64,000 nucleotides of DNA from Wolfiporia cocos (Eukaryota > Basidiomycota > Agaricomycetes > Polyporales > Phaeolaceae): contig JACCLO010000004.1 in NCBI GenBank assembly GCA_029448655.1, positions 4,526,001 through 4,590,000 of the forward strand, given 5' to 3'. Every line of letters starts with the position of its first letter. Within the stretch, counting starts at the first letter, position 1. Below are positions 22,205 to 33,997 of this stretch, in pieces. Below the pieces are notes generated by a model, which made no database searches, was not told the DNA's origin, and saw only the letters and a list, made by a program, of their open reading frames with translations. Made by a program: the position numbers and the translations under genes.

Positions 22205-25200
22205 CTACAAGAAGGACCCCACTTTTATCGGTTTGCGAACAGCAGCCGAATTGCCTTCATTGAATCGGTACGAAACATGATTCTGATTCTCTGGCTTGAC
22301 GGTCGAGGACTGTTTTGCTGGACCAGCGGAGGGGAGGATAGGACGTCCGAAGAAATCGGCCGCGACCTAAAATAAGGTAGAAGTGCTCTGAGTCACAACA
22401 TACAGCAAGGGTCAACGAAGCTACCTTGTCTGTGATGTCGCCCTTGTCTATCCTCGCACGCTTGTTCGCGACAAAATCCGGTTGTGACCCCGCTGTTACT
22501 AGTTTACCATTGATATCTTCTACGTCCTCCTCGTTCGCCTCGTCGAGGTGTGTTCTAATATGTGGTTCCTCTTCAAGCCTATTCTACGATGGCGTGCAGT
22601 GGTGTAACTCACCTCCGCTTAAAGAAGTTCGATTTATTCGGCTTACTCTTCTCTATATTGTCTGCCTGCAGAGACGCCAACCGGGCATCGATCTGGCGAC
22701 GTGACGAGATTACATCAGGATGAAGACGGACGAGCAGCGAGCTCACCTCGGCGGCCACAAGGTGTCGTACGGCGTATTTGGAGACAGCAATATCGGCAGC
22801 ACGCTTGCCATCATAGGTTACAAAGACATCGACCGGCCTGCACAATTAAGTGAGGAAGGTCATTCATGATTCGGGACGACTGACGCACGGATCCAGTCGA
22901 TAGGTCAGCTGTCCATCTTCCATCTTCTCCTGGAAGAAGCGCATCTCCAGTGCTACCATTAGATCAACTAGGCGGGATAGCACCGCTTTCTCTCCCGGAC
23001 GAATAATTTGTCGGTTCACCTATGAATAAGGGGCTGCTAATTTTCTTCGAGGTCTAAATTGGATGAAGGAGCATGACGTACGGGTTTGAGCGGAGGCGAG
23101 ATGATCCTGTTGAGGAGCGGCGCAAGCTCCAGCTGCAGTATCTGGTCGCTGGCTAGGTGCCGATAGTCCCCACAATGCCGCGTCGCAGCTGAACGCAAGC
23201 AGCGCGCTAACAATTGGTAGATCTCCTCGTTGGTCTTCGTCGCCTGGTAATTCTAGAGCGAATTTTGAGCCAACATGGGTATCGACGTCAGTGAGTGGCA
23301 TCGCTCACCTCCCAATCAGCTTTCGGCCTTTCTATCTTCGGACCGCCTCTCTCTTGGAAGAGAGGATAGAAAGGCACGAGCATGTACGGCAGATATTGCA
23401 TCAGAGCATATTCCCGCTCCGACCGCATCTCTCCGGCCATAACGTCGTAAACAGTGAGCCATTCCTCCGCTTTGAGATATCGAGAGAAGTTGGCGTCGTG
23501 ACGGTGCAGGTTAGCGTAATGCTCAAAGCAGCCTAATTATTGTGTAAGCTCACTAGATCAACGTAGTTTAGAGAGGTAATAGTACCTTGTGCGATTTTGT
23601 CCATTGCACCGCTGCCTTCGATCGCATGACTCAAGCGGTCGGCGTATCGTGCTTCCTCTTCCTCGTTCAAACCGAGGTCCTTCACTCGTTTGCGCGGCAT
23701 TGGCGAGAACAAATCTTGAAGGACGGACATATATGACGCCTCCGTTTCCTTCATACCTGCCGTTGCCATCCGTACCACAGGCTCAGTAACCTCCCTTCCA
23801 CGCGCTTTAAACATCTTGTATAGCCTAAGCACATGCTCGCAGCACACCATCGACTCACTTACCTGCAAAGTATTGAGACATCCCCGGAGATCCCCCTGTG
23901 CGACGCCTACCAATGTTGTGAGCGCGCGTGATTCTGCCTTGAGTCCCTCGGTTTCACAGATCTCGCGCAGCCGGCGGACTAACTGAATATCGTTCGGGCG
24001 GGAGAAACGGACGACGCGCGTGTGTACGCGCAGCTTGGTCAAGGAGCTTGCGAAGAGATCGTTGCAGATGCAAATGATTGGGCGGAGGAGTGGACGTGGG
24101 GCTTTGGGGTCTGCTTTCTTGCCTATGCGCGATGTGATTAGGACGGTGGGGCAGGTGGGATAATTCCGTACCTTTCTTCCGCGGTTTGTCGTATGTGAGC
24201 TGAATAAGCTTTTGGATAAATCCGCTAGACTGGGCAAACATGAAGCGAGCCTGTGTGACATGCTGCTTGTGAACTCACGTTGTCCGTCCCGCCGGTCGCG
24301 CCGTCAATCTCATCAATGACAACCAGGGTTGGCTTCTTGCTTCCGACTGTAGATCCTGACTCTAGAGCAGGCTTTAGACGCTCTTCGACTACTTGCGCTG
24401 ACCGCGCATCACTATGACATACGTCTACTGTGAGCATGATGCCATTATTGCAGGTGATACGTACAGACCTGGCATTGATCTCGAACACACTGTATCCCGC
24501 ATGTTGGGCGACTACATGTGCTAAGGTCGTCTTACCTAGACCAGGAGGCCCGGAAAGTAACAACAGCTACGCCACTAAGTTGAGTGAGTCATATATCCAG
24601 CAGTGTACTCAGGCCTACCTTCTCCTTCGGCCTCCTCCATTCATCCAAGTTCTCCCCTTCTTCCCCTCGAGGGCGTTTGCGCCCTTGCCGGCGGCCAAAA
24701 ACGCAGTGATCCCACTCTTTGACCCACGACATCACCTCGCGATGCACGCGATCGTCTCCCAGCAGGTCGGTAAATCGCTTGGGACGGTAGCGGTCTACCC
24801 AGAGCGAAGTGTCCGTACTCGGTCCGGGCTGCGGGTGTTGAGTCACGTCCACACGGTGACTGTCTCTGAACAAAAGCATCAATATGGACATGTAGTCGAG
24901 TGAAAGCGAAGGCTGACTCGCGGGCTATCCTCGTGGCAGCCTCCAATGACAGCTGGTCGAGGAGTCGGTGTATTGGCACATCGAGTAGCTTTGAGAAATT
25001 GGTGGCACCACTTGCGCTGTTAGCAGTAGACTTGCCAGGAGTGCAACTGAGCATCGCTGCGTGGTCGACCATGATTCCGCTCACCATAGCAGGCACCTGC
25101 GCCTGGCGCCGTGACTTGCGCTTAAGGAAGACATTTCCTCCGTCAAAGGACGACCCACGAATAATGTTTGTGGAGAAAGACGCTGCACCGGATGATGTCG

Positions 25201-25743
25201 ACGCGTTTGCGGCGTAAGGGCGAAGGAGGTCCGAGACGTCCGGAAGATCTGGGTTTTGGCACGTCGTAAGAGATGTTTTCAGTGAGATACAAACTATGGA
25301 TACCTTGAGACTGAGAGATGTTAGAGTCATAGGTGCCTTGCGGGAATGTAGCGTCTGATGAGCCAGCTACGCGACTTCCAGTACGGTGTAGCAGCGCATG
25401 AACAACTATCCCTACCTTCACGTAGTTGCAAACTCTGAGACAGTAGTCCAGTTGGCACAAACATGTCATCTGCTTCAGCACTCCTTCTTCTTCTTGTTCT
25501 TTCAGGCGTGAGATGTACGCGTCGCAAGCCACTGCCCAGACTCGAGATGCCGTCAGTCGATTGGGATGGCTCGGTCGCATCGTAGTCCATCATGGTATCC
25601 AATACATCTTGAGCAGAGCTAAGAGGTTCCACGAGAAGCAGGCTGGGTCCAAAGGTGGTCTCAGGTGCATCACCAGGATCTTCTGCAGAAGAGACGAGAA
25701 GTCCAGTAGGCAGACCGAAACTAAGCGAGTCTGTCGTAGCCAT
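22205..25743 (-). CDS. CTF18: Chromosome transmission fidelity factor 18 (RFC-like clamp loader)
   Basis: The large subunit of the alternative PCNA loader (Ctf18-RFC), acting in sister chromatid cohesion and replication checkpoint signalling in the nucleus. The ATG at 25743 (MATTDSLSFGLPTG) begins a low-complexity N-terminal region. The RFC-box region reads VDRYRPKRFTDLLGDDRVHREVMSWVKEWD. The AAA+ core has Walker A GPPGLGKTTLAH and Walker B VVIDEIDGATGG, then PIICICNDLFASSLTKLR and LVGVAQGDLRGCLNTLQ. The C-terminus after the last intron has YRFNEGNSAAVRKPIKV, matching the conserved Ctf18 tail, and stops at 22205. About ten exons; their exact junctions were not all resolved. Length and motif order fit the family. 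Confidence 0.9.
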
Positions 25744-26223
25744 GATAGTATCAGCAACAGTGCTGTACAACGTGATATGCACAGAACCAGAGTTAGGGAG
25801 AGTACAGAGGAAGGCAACGCGACCAGACGGTCAAAACATTCGACAAGCAAGGCTCTGCAGCGCGTTCCGTATGACAAGACGCGGTGCGTCACGGTGCACG
25901 TGATTATGCGTAACGGCATTCAGAGTTGGCGCTCAATATTCCATCTCGGCTTCGTCCAGTACTAGTAGGGTCGGTCTCCTCAGCAGCTTAGTCCCGCGTG
26001 AGGCTAACAGGAATGGAATCACATCTATCAATGATGATTCCGATGGACTGCGCGGCTGGCATCATACACTGTCATACTTTCCCTCATTACAATGCGCCGA
26101 TGTCTAACATACTGCATTTGTAGGTCATTCATTTTCATGCATTCATCAATATCGTCACAGTGCCCCAATACAGAATCTAGTACAACAAGAGTGCATTCTT
26201 GGCGTAAGTCGTCCCTTTCGGAG
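25744..26223. other. Intergenic between aspartic protease 2 and CTF18
   Basis: Promoter of CTF18 and 3' flank of the protease. No gene seen. Confidence 0.5.
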
Positions 26224-27781
26224 TTAAGACAAGTTGGCGAAGCCAACTGCGCTGTCGTCGACCGAGAACGCGGTGTACACGCTCTGGAGCAGGCTACCAA
26301 TTCGAGCAAGTCAGTCATGAATTGCTTGCGAAAACATGCGTTCACGTACGTGTCACCGAGCAGCCAGACGTTGTCACCGAAGCCAAGGTCGTCACCACCG
26401 AGAGCAGCCTGGCAGAGGCCGTCGCCAACAGAGCCAAGGTTGAAACTGCGACGAGTCAACATTGTGCGTGTGCAGCCAATGTCAGGAAACTTACGCGTCT
26501 GACGAGATTGTGAATGTGTTGCCACCCCAGGTGAACGCAACAGTCGGGAACGAGTCGCACGGAATGCCGTAGGCACCGTCGCCAATGGACTGCGCGCCGT
26601 CAATGTTCGAGTAGAAGTCCTCCACCGCCGACGTAGGGCCGTACATCAAGGTCGTGCCAGAGTCGATCTGCGCAAAGCGTCAGCCGAGACAATTTGCTAC
26701 TGAACGGAGGCTTACGATCGTCTCGATGTCCGACACGACGGTCTCGCCATTGACGATCGCGCTCGCGCCGCCGATTTGCCAGTAGCCCGCGGATGAAACG
26801 AGGTCGTAGTACTCGATGTCGCCGGTGTAGTAATACGAGTCCGTGCCGCCGAGGTAGAGCTCGGAGCCGCTGTCTGCAAGGTAGAAGCCGAAGACTCCCT
26901 GCGATACCGCGCCTTGGTCGATGGCAGTCCAGAAGAAGGGATCCTGCATGAAATGTCAGTCAAAGGGCTCAAACAAGCTCAGAGACAAACGTACAGCATC
27001 AAGCTGCGACAAAGCAGGCCATGCCATGCCCATGAGACCGTCAGCAACATCTCCGACAAGGTCACCGGTCTCGCTGTCCACAGCAGAGAGGTACTGGCCG
27101 GTTACTGAAATGCCCGCGACACTGACTATTTTTTCACAGAACTGATCAGACCAAGTCTCACTAACGCAAATGCGTACCCACCATCATCGGTGTAGATAGG
27201 ACCGGACGCGGTCGAACCATCGCCATATGCAATCTCGAACGTGCCACTCTGTTCCTCGCTCGTCGAGGATGCTGACGGGTCGTACGTAGCGCTCGCCTCG
27301 CAGCTAGAGCAGGACGACGACGCAACCCAGAGGTCAGACGACCCGGTGTCGAAGTCAATGACGAAGCTCTGCGAGGGCGTGCCGATGTCGACTGTGCCCG
27401 TCCACTCCTCCTCGTCCTGGTCCGTGAGCGACTCTGACTGGCGCTTGCGCAAGTGCTCCGGGAGGACTGCCAGCTCGGGGATATGCGCGCCCGCGTGGTA
27501 GTTCTCCAGGCCGATCTTGCTGTCGATGGTCTTCAGGTTGCGGACATGCTTGCTGTTGGTGTCGAGCAGTCAGGTCAGGGAGGGAAAGGAAAGTGTCAAA
27601 AATGCGCGTACTTGTGCATGCGGACCTTGTCCCGGATGACGGCGTCGCGGTTCACGGTGCCATCGGCGTTCTTGACAGACCGCTTGTGAACAGGGATACG
27701 AATCCCAGTGTCCCTCGTGACGGGAGTCGCGGACGCGATGAGGGCGAGCGCAACGGTGAGCAGAGATGCCTTGCAGAACAT
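26224..27781 (-). CDS. Secreted pepsin-like aspartic protease, second copy
   Basis: A paralogue of the gene at 6114-7765, in opposite orientation. It starts MFCKASLLTVALALIASATP, nearly identical to the first copy's signal peptide, followed by a propeptide with NKHVRNLKTIDSKIG that matches the first copy around the same first intron. Catalytic motifs are FDTGSSDLWVA and IDSGTTLMYG, and the flap is YGDGSTASG. The last exons read FNLGSVGDGLCQAALGG, NVWLLGDT and LLQSVYTAFSVDDSAVGFANLS, ending at 26224. Intron positions around the propeptide and the C-terminal GD(A/T) are shared with the first copy. One difference is an extra intron near TDD in the N-terminal lobe. Both catalytic aspartates are intact, so it should be active. 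Confidence 0.93.
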
Positions 27782-29791
27782 TTTGGACGTTGACGCAAGA
27801 GGATGACTGTAGACCGTGAAGCAGAAGGAAGCAGGTGTCGACCTGTTGGCTCTACTTGTCGCTCAGCTCTCGCTTTTATACGACTTTTCGACCAGGTAGC
27901 ACATGCTCCTCCGGGCAGTGCTATTCCTGTCTACCGGATGAGGATGTGTGGCAGCCGAACGATGCACATGTACCAATGCAGGTTACATCACGCTGAACCA
28001 CGCTGACCGGCACAAGCGATGCTTGGGCATGACAACCCCTCTGTATACAGAAGTGCGTCGGTGCACGCGCAGAGATAGCGACAAAGCATGGTTGCTTGAT
28101 CACCGACCCGGACCGCCTCGCTTGAGCGCCGCTGCCGTACAATCCAGTGCGGACCATGGCTGATAGACGGCCAGTACTCGCCTCTAGATCTGCGCGCAAT
28201 GCGCTGATTACCAGCATTGGGACACCATGAGGGCTCGTCTTCCCGCCATACGTCCCAAGTTATTTTCAGCGAGTCGTGGGCGCGTGGGACGCGAATCAAG
28301 AGGCGGTGAGATCACAATGATCTGCAGAGGCACAACGATCAATTAACGGAGATACCCATTAAATGCAAGTCGTCGGGAGACATACGAGGTATAGTGCCGC
28401 TCGTTTTGACCGACTGTGTCAAAGCCTAGCCTCCCAAGGGAAATGGAAGTCCGCCAAGGGCGAAAACAATTGGCACCCTCTGTCTCCGAGGCAAGTGAGC
28501 CCGCACCGAGGAAGCACACGGACGCGATGATAGCGGTCGTTAGTTCCCGCGGTTTCTTCCTATGGCGCATCGGGGCTGCAGCCGTGCGCACTAGCCATTT
28601 CCGCAGCCCATCAGTTCGCGCATCCGCATCCTTGAGCACATGTGGCGCTCTGCCGGCGGCCCAGCGTACGCGCGATAACGGGCGTATGTACATATGGCCT
28701 TGCGTGCGGCCGCCGTCCAGGATGGCCGTCAGCTCGCAACACTTTTGGTGCAGGAAAATCGCGCGTGCGTCCCCGTTGAAACGTTGATGTGTCAACCTCG
28801 TCTAGGCATCCGAACAATATCGGGGAATGATGGTGGACGTGCGCATTGTACCCCACATGCGGTCACGGTACGGGCGGCTAGATAGAGGAGGTGGTTACTT
28901 GAAACAGTGGCTAGGCCGCTACTGATCAGAACCCCGGCTAGCCACTGATCAACGCGTTGAATGGACGAAGGAATTGAAATCATACCGGAAATGCGTCGCG
29001 TGCGCGTTAGTCAGACACCGGATGGACAAGTGCACAGCGTGTGCAGCTGTTCAAATGAAGATACGGGACCACCTGATCAATCTTGGTTGACAGCAGCCAT
29101 GAATAACTGGAGCAAATTCACTATCAGTATTCAGTACTCAGCGCTCAGCATTCAGCATCCGTAACTTCAATTCTTGCACGAAGAGCAGGCGCGCCAGACG
29201 CCGTCGAGAAGACTATCCAGAGAACGCGGCATGTATAACTGTTCTATTCTGGTCAACGGACGTGGCAGTCACTCACCGGCACCGAGGGAGTATCCAGGAA
29301 GCCCCAGGGAATTCCTATCCGCCCTAAATATACCCCATAACCTTAGTCTTGGATTAGGATCCACAGCACAAGCGCACAAGCTCGGTCTTCCGAGAATGAT
29401 TCGGTATCCTCGCCGCCACTTCCCCCGTGAAATGAGGATCCTAAACGGAGCGTATCATATTGTCAATACATTGCCCTAATTCCCCCGCCAGTGCCGCATG
29501 TCCGTACCTCGAAATCGCAATTGAGCATCGAACAGCTCAGCCACATCCCACTCATTGTTTGATAGCTCACAGCACGCAGCCTCAGAAATGTTCCAGCCTC
29601 ACGATCCATTATGACGCGTCAGCAGGTAGTAACAATACACGACAAGTCAATCGCGGCAGCACGCTACGAGCGTAGCACCAGCAACAAAGCGCACCAGCGC
29701 ACCCAAAGTAAACGTAAAGCTCAAAAGTCCATGAACGCCCAAGTGTTCGCGTGCAGCGGAGCCCGCGCGTCATCATCGTCCATCGTCAAGA
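27782..29791. other. 2-kb intergenic region
   Basis: Left end is the protease promoter; the right end is the 3' flank of the cupredoxin gene. A short run of related 7-9 base words (ATTCAGTACTCAGCGCTCAGC and similar) occurs at about 29126-29159. No gene was recognised on either strand. Confidence 0.5.
27873..27880 (-). promoter_or_regulatory. TATA box of second aspartic protease
   Basis: TATAAAAG on -, about 92 bases upstream of the start at 27781. It is the same octamer as in the first protease promoter. Confidence 0.6.
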
Positions 29792-30565
29792 TTAGAGCAC
29801 GAGACCCGCGACCATGCCGACGGCGCTCATGAGCATCGCGGCGCCGCCGAAGTGCACCGCACCCGCGCCGCTCGTCGTCGTCGTCGTCGTCGAGGTCGAG
29901 GACGTCGAGGAGCTGGTCGCGGTGGACGACCCGGTCGCGGACACGCTGCCCGACGCGGTCGTGCTTGCAAGCGCCTCGGCCGCCTTCTGGAAGTCGGCGA
30001 ACGACTTTGCGGGCGTCGGGTTCACGGCGAAGACCATGCCCTTTTCGCAGTGGCTGTGCACGGGCGGCTGGCATCAGCACACAGTGCGCGATGGATTAGG
30101 AGAATGCGTACCCGGTCTGTCGGCAGTAGAACCAGAGCGGCGCGCTGGTGTTCTCGACCGTGAAGCTGTAGGTCGGGAACGTGGTCGCGTTTGTGGCGAC
30201 GAACTGGAAGCCCGAGTCGATACCCGTCGAGCCGTTCGCGAAGGTGAAGTTCGAGCACGGCGCCGCGAACGTCGACTGCGTGACGGTGTGGTTCATGGCC
30301 ACGCTGCGCGAGCGGTATCAGCCAGTGCACGAAGACGATCAGCGATAAGAGACGTACAACTCGAACACCAGGGTGTCACCGACGGACGCATTTACACTGC
30401 GGAAGGCGGACCGTCAGAAGAGCCTTTGAAGACGGGCCGAGTGCAAGCGTACCTCGACGGGTTGTACGAGAGGGTGCGGTTCTCACCGACTTTGATGTTG
30501 ATGATCTCGCCGAGGGCAAGACCGGCGGGCAGGAGGGCAGCAGCAACGAGAGCAGAGAAACGCAT
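29792..30565 (-). CDS. Extracellular serine-rich cupredoxin, probably GPI-anchored
   Basis: A small blue-copper-type secreted protein. The ATG at 30565 opens a signal peptide (MRFSALVAAALLPAGLALG). The cupredoxin domain follows, with candidate copper ligands His (VAMNHTV), Cys (LWFYCRQ), His and Met in TGHCEKGM. The TGHC junction appears only when an intron ending GTGCACAG is removed; an earlier AG would shift the frame. A Ser/Thr-rich linker of about 40 residues follows (GTC/GTG-rich DNA at 29870-29960), then a hydrophobic tail MLMSAVGMVAGLVL that fits a GPI signal. Such proteins are common in agaricomycetes; their physiological role is mostly unknown. A TATA-like element on - lies at about 30807-30813. 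Confidence 0.9.
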
Positions 30566-31458
30566 CTTGGACAAACTGAAGGTGCGGAAGCGTGAAGAGA
30601 ACGAGTGCGGATGATACTACGTTAAGAGAGGCTGTCGACCTGGACTTGAATTTGACCGAAGTGTCGAGACTGCATCGAGGGCCGCCGTCAGCGCGACCGA
30701 ACAGCGCGATAGGAGAAGCGACTCACCCTGCTCGGGATGCTGAAGACCTGGCTGACTGGATGCGGGGGGAAAGAGCGGAATGAGGAGCATTGTGCACTGA
30801 AGGGCGCTTTATACTGCAGACGTGAGTTGGCTTGACAACAGTCTGGTCCCCATCGAGCTTCGACGCCCGACAACAAGTCTCCAGGACAAAGAGAAGCGCG
30901 AGTGTATTTGACTGATCGCTGGCAGTGATTGGTCCATCAGCTGCCCATCCAAGCTCGATTGTTGCGATGCGCCGCGTTATTCCCTCGTGCCCGCCCTGTG
31001 AGAGTCACCTGTCCGCCTCCTGTCCACATCGCACCGCTCCAGCTGCACAGACTGCTCGAACAAGCGGGCCCATTGTGACAACAGTCATTGTTATTCCTCG
31101 CAAGGCGCGTGCCCATACATCACGCGACAAACCGCGAAGACGTCGGGAGAAGCGCACGAACACCCCGGGTTGCGCCGGCTGTGTCTGCAGTGTTGAACTG
31201 CTGGACGATAGCAACAAAGCTCTCTTCGTCACGCGCTTCTCCGATCTATCCGTCGCGGCGTGTCTTCATACGTATTCGCAGAGAAGCGGAAATAGCTTCT
31301 CGCATCACGCCCTAGACCCTACCGTGGCGCCCCATTGGCGGATGTAAATCTGTCAACCATCATCAGTGTCCACCGTCCAACAATCCAGATATTAGACAAG
31401 GATAGCCACCTGCGTTCATCGAACCCGGCCGCATAGCGATATTGTTCCCAGCAACGCC
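30566..31458. other. Intergenic, cupredoxin promoter region
   Basis: Includes a TATA-like TATAAAG on - near 30807-30813. The remaining part, downstream of the methyltransferase gene, shows no gene. Confidence 0.5.
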
Positions 31459-32286
31459 TCACTTACGGCACAGGATTTCGCCGTGCATCAGCGCATACCA
31501 GCCGTCCTCGCTCGCGCCCCACTTCTGCCACGCCCGCGCCATCCGCTCGAGGTCGTCCTGCGTGCCATACCCGAGGCTGACGACGTTCTTCGCGAATGAG
31601 GAGTACAGGACCCGGTCGACCCACAGGCCCGTCCACCACGCGCGCTCCTCAGGCGTGCTGTAGCACCACGCGCTCGTGGTCGCCGTGATCGCCGCACGGT
31701 CGAACCCCGCCTCGCGCGCCCACGCGACGAGCCTGCGCCCCGCGTTGGGCTCGCCGCCGAGCGTGCGCGCGACGCGAAAGTGCATGTCGCGCCAGTCGTG
31801 CAGGTCCTGCAGGATGCCCTCCTCAGGGAACCACGAGTTGCTCGCAAAGTCCGCCTCGCGCACGGCGACGAACCCGCCGGGCTTTGTGACGCGCCGCATC
31901 TCGCGCAGCGCGCCCAGCGGATCCGTGACGTGCTGGATGACCTGGTGCGCGTGCACGATGTCGAACGTATCATCCGGGAAGTCGAGCTTGAGCACGTCGC
32001 CGACGACGAACTTGACGTTCGACACGCCGCGCATGGACGCGTTCGAGTTGAACTGCTCCTTTGTTGCCGTACTATTCTCGAGGCCGATCACCTGTCCCCG
32101 GGGCACTCGGGTCGCAAAGTCGATGGTGATTGTCCCCGGGCCGCAGCCGACGTCGAGGATGTGCAAGTTCGGGCGAAGGACCTTCAGCACGTAAGCGGCC
32201 GAGTTCTCGACCGTGCGCCAGCTGTGCGAGCGCAGGACGGATTCATGGTGTCCGTTAATGTAAGGATCCACTGCTGGTGCAGCCAT
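31459..32286 (-). CDS. Class I SAM-dependent methyltransferase (UbiE/COQ5-like fold)
   Basis: A single-exon gene of 275 residues starting MAAPAVDPYINGHHESVLRS at 32286. Motif I is HILDVGCGPGTITIDFA (AdoMet binding), then an acidic residue at the end of strand 2 in VIGLENS, VVGDVLKLDFPDDTFD (motif II region), VIQHVTDPLGALREMRRVTKPGG (motif III region) and a helical C-terminal cap. The open frame extends 50 codons further upstream, but that part has no homology. The fold fits fungal small-molecule methyltransferases, often found in secondary metabolism. The substrate cannot be deduced and no biosynthetic cluster is adjacent. Confidence 0.9.
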   Translation of the reverse strand: MAAPAVDPYINGHHESVLRSHSWRTVENSAAYVLKVLRPNLHILDVGCGPGTITIDFATRVPRGQVIGLENSTATKEQFNSNASMRGVSNVKFVVGDVLKLDFPDDTFDIVHAHQVIQHVTDPLGALREMRRVTKPGGFVAVREADFASNSWFPEEGILQDLHDWRDMHFRVARTLGGEPNAGRRLVAWAREAGFDRAAITATTSAWCYSTPEERAWWTGLWVDRVLYSSFAKNVVSLGYGTQDDLERMARAWQKWGASEDGWYALMHGEILCRK

Positions 32287-33078
32287 ATTCCCAAGTTGAA
32301 ATGCTACTTCCGCGTCGTCAACGTACAAGCCTCCCGGGTCATATGATGAGCTCACAGTTCTCGCTGGCTGTATGCGCCGCGATGTCTGGGCGCCCAGATG
32401 GAAGAAGAAGAAAAGAGAGATGTGTCGACGACTCATCTTGGCCAGACTTTATGTGGTCGAATGCGATCGAGTCATAGCGTCGGCATCCATACTTCTCTCG
32501 GCACTGATCGGATCGGCTATCCCATCTTTCGCCCAATATGGTCATCGCGCTCTACAACGCCGCTGTGTCGGCAATACTCAAGTCTGAATGTCAGAATTTC
32601 TTCCGTGTCAGTAAGTCCTGTGACAGACTGCACATACCCGGGCTAGTTGCTGAGCGGAATAAAACGCCTCGCAACCATACTTCCTCGCTCCAAGTTATGT
32701 CATGTAGCGCACAGATCATATGTATGCTATCTTACAGATTATTCTTATACTATCTTGTAGAATGGATTGACAGACGTCTCATCTTCGAACATGTAGATTC
32801 CCGATATGGCAGACACATTGCCATACCGCACTGCTCGTTTTACGCCATAAGGCGATTACATAGGGAATCATTGTTACAATGCCATCCTTGCATGCTCGGC
32901 ATCTTCCAGCACAGATACGAGCGGATATCATGTATACAGATGTACGCATACATTCACTACTAGTAGTTTGATAGTAGTCCGTTCTATTGTTCAAGGACGT
33001 GTTGCTTTATGCACTCACAAAAGCGATATCCGAGCTGAAGGAGTACGTTGACCGTTACAGTAACGCCACTGCGGAAAC
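32287..33078. other. Intergenic upstream of methyltransferase
   Basis: AT-richer sequence between divergent features. No gene or repeat was identified. Confidence 0.45.
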
Positions 33079-33781
33079 ATGATCAACCTTGTTTACAGGC
33101 TATGTACGTCAACCGACGCAGAACCGTCGTTCCCTGTCGCCACTCCTCGAATTTACCCATCTCGCACACTGTATACCGAGAACGCAAGCTACGGACGCCT
33201 CAAATTCGAGAAGCGTCTTGACATCCCTTACAGTGGTCAGTTACTATTCGCAGCGACGTTATTGACCTCCTCGCACCAGAGAATTTGCCGGGAATACCTG
33301 TGGTTGTTCAGCTTGTCAGCGGTTCCTATAGCGTCGAAGTACATCGATTTCTGGCTAGCCACGACCTTGCGCCTACCCTTCATGGGTGCGCCCGCCTTGA
33401 ATGCGCTCCCACTGTCTACGTTATGGAGCACTTAACTGGGGATTGGGAGTCCTTGTTCGACTTGTTATAACGTGATTCATTCCGTCGTTTCCATATTTTT
33501 TTCGACCCTCATTGCAGGGTGCTCTGGACTTGCTCGAGAAAGAGGGTTTCGTACACGGCGATTCTAGGTCGAGTAACATCATGGTGCGGATCGTTGGCGA
33601 AGAACCGGAGATCAAGATCATCGCCTATGATTGGGCGGGTAAAGCTAGTCAGGCATACTATCCTGCGGTGCGCAACGAGTCCATTGGTTGGCCTGGTGAG
33701 GTGAATGGCCCGATACAAGCTGGAGATGATCTCAAGCTGCTCGAGTTGTGGTGGCCAGAGGAAACCTCTTCCTGGGTCTGA
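33079..33781 (+). pseudogene. Broken protein-kinase-like gene (agaricomycete HGD family)
   Basis: Three coding-like segments in different phases. The first runs from the ATG at 33079 and has LKFEKRLDIPYSGQLLF. The second, about 33250-33470, has IPVVVQLVSGSYSVEVHRFLA and TVYVMEHLTGDWESLFDL. The third, from 33519 to the stop at 33781, has GFVHGDSRSSNIMVR, in which HGDxRxxN is the catalytic-loop form of this family, and IIAYDWAGKASQAYYPAV, the DFG-like region. Between the first and second the frame shifts with no usable intron. Between the second and third the only donor (GTTATA) gives the wrong phase. I therefore call it a pseudogene. A misread base or a small unannotated exon could rescue it. 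Confidence 0.6.
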
Positions 33782-33997
33782 TCAATAGTTACAAAGAAAG
33801 CTTCATTCCTCCTTTCTCATTATATCCTGTATACCTTTTACATGCTAACACACCTCCCGCGCTTTACTCGACGCCATCTGTATTCCGTTATCTCAAGGTC
33901 ATAGCCATCGTAATATCATAAAGGCCCGGTACTGCGCGCGGCGTGGTGCAGATCAGGTAGTTGGTCAAGTGGCGAATTGTACAACCATTGCGCTCAA

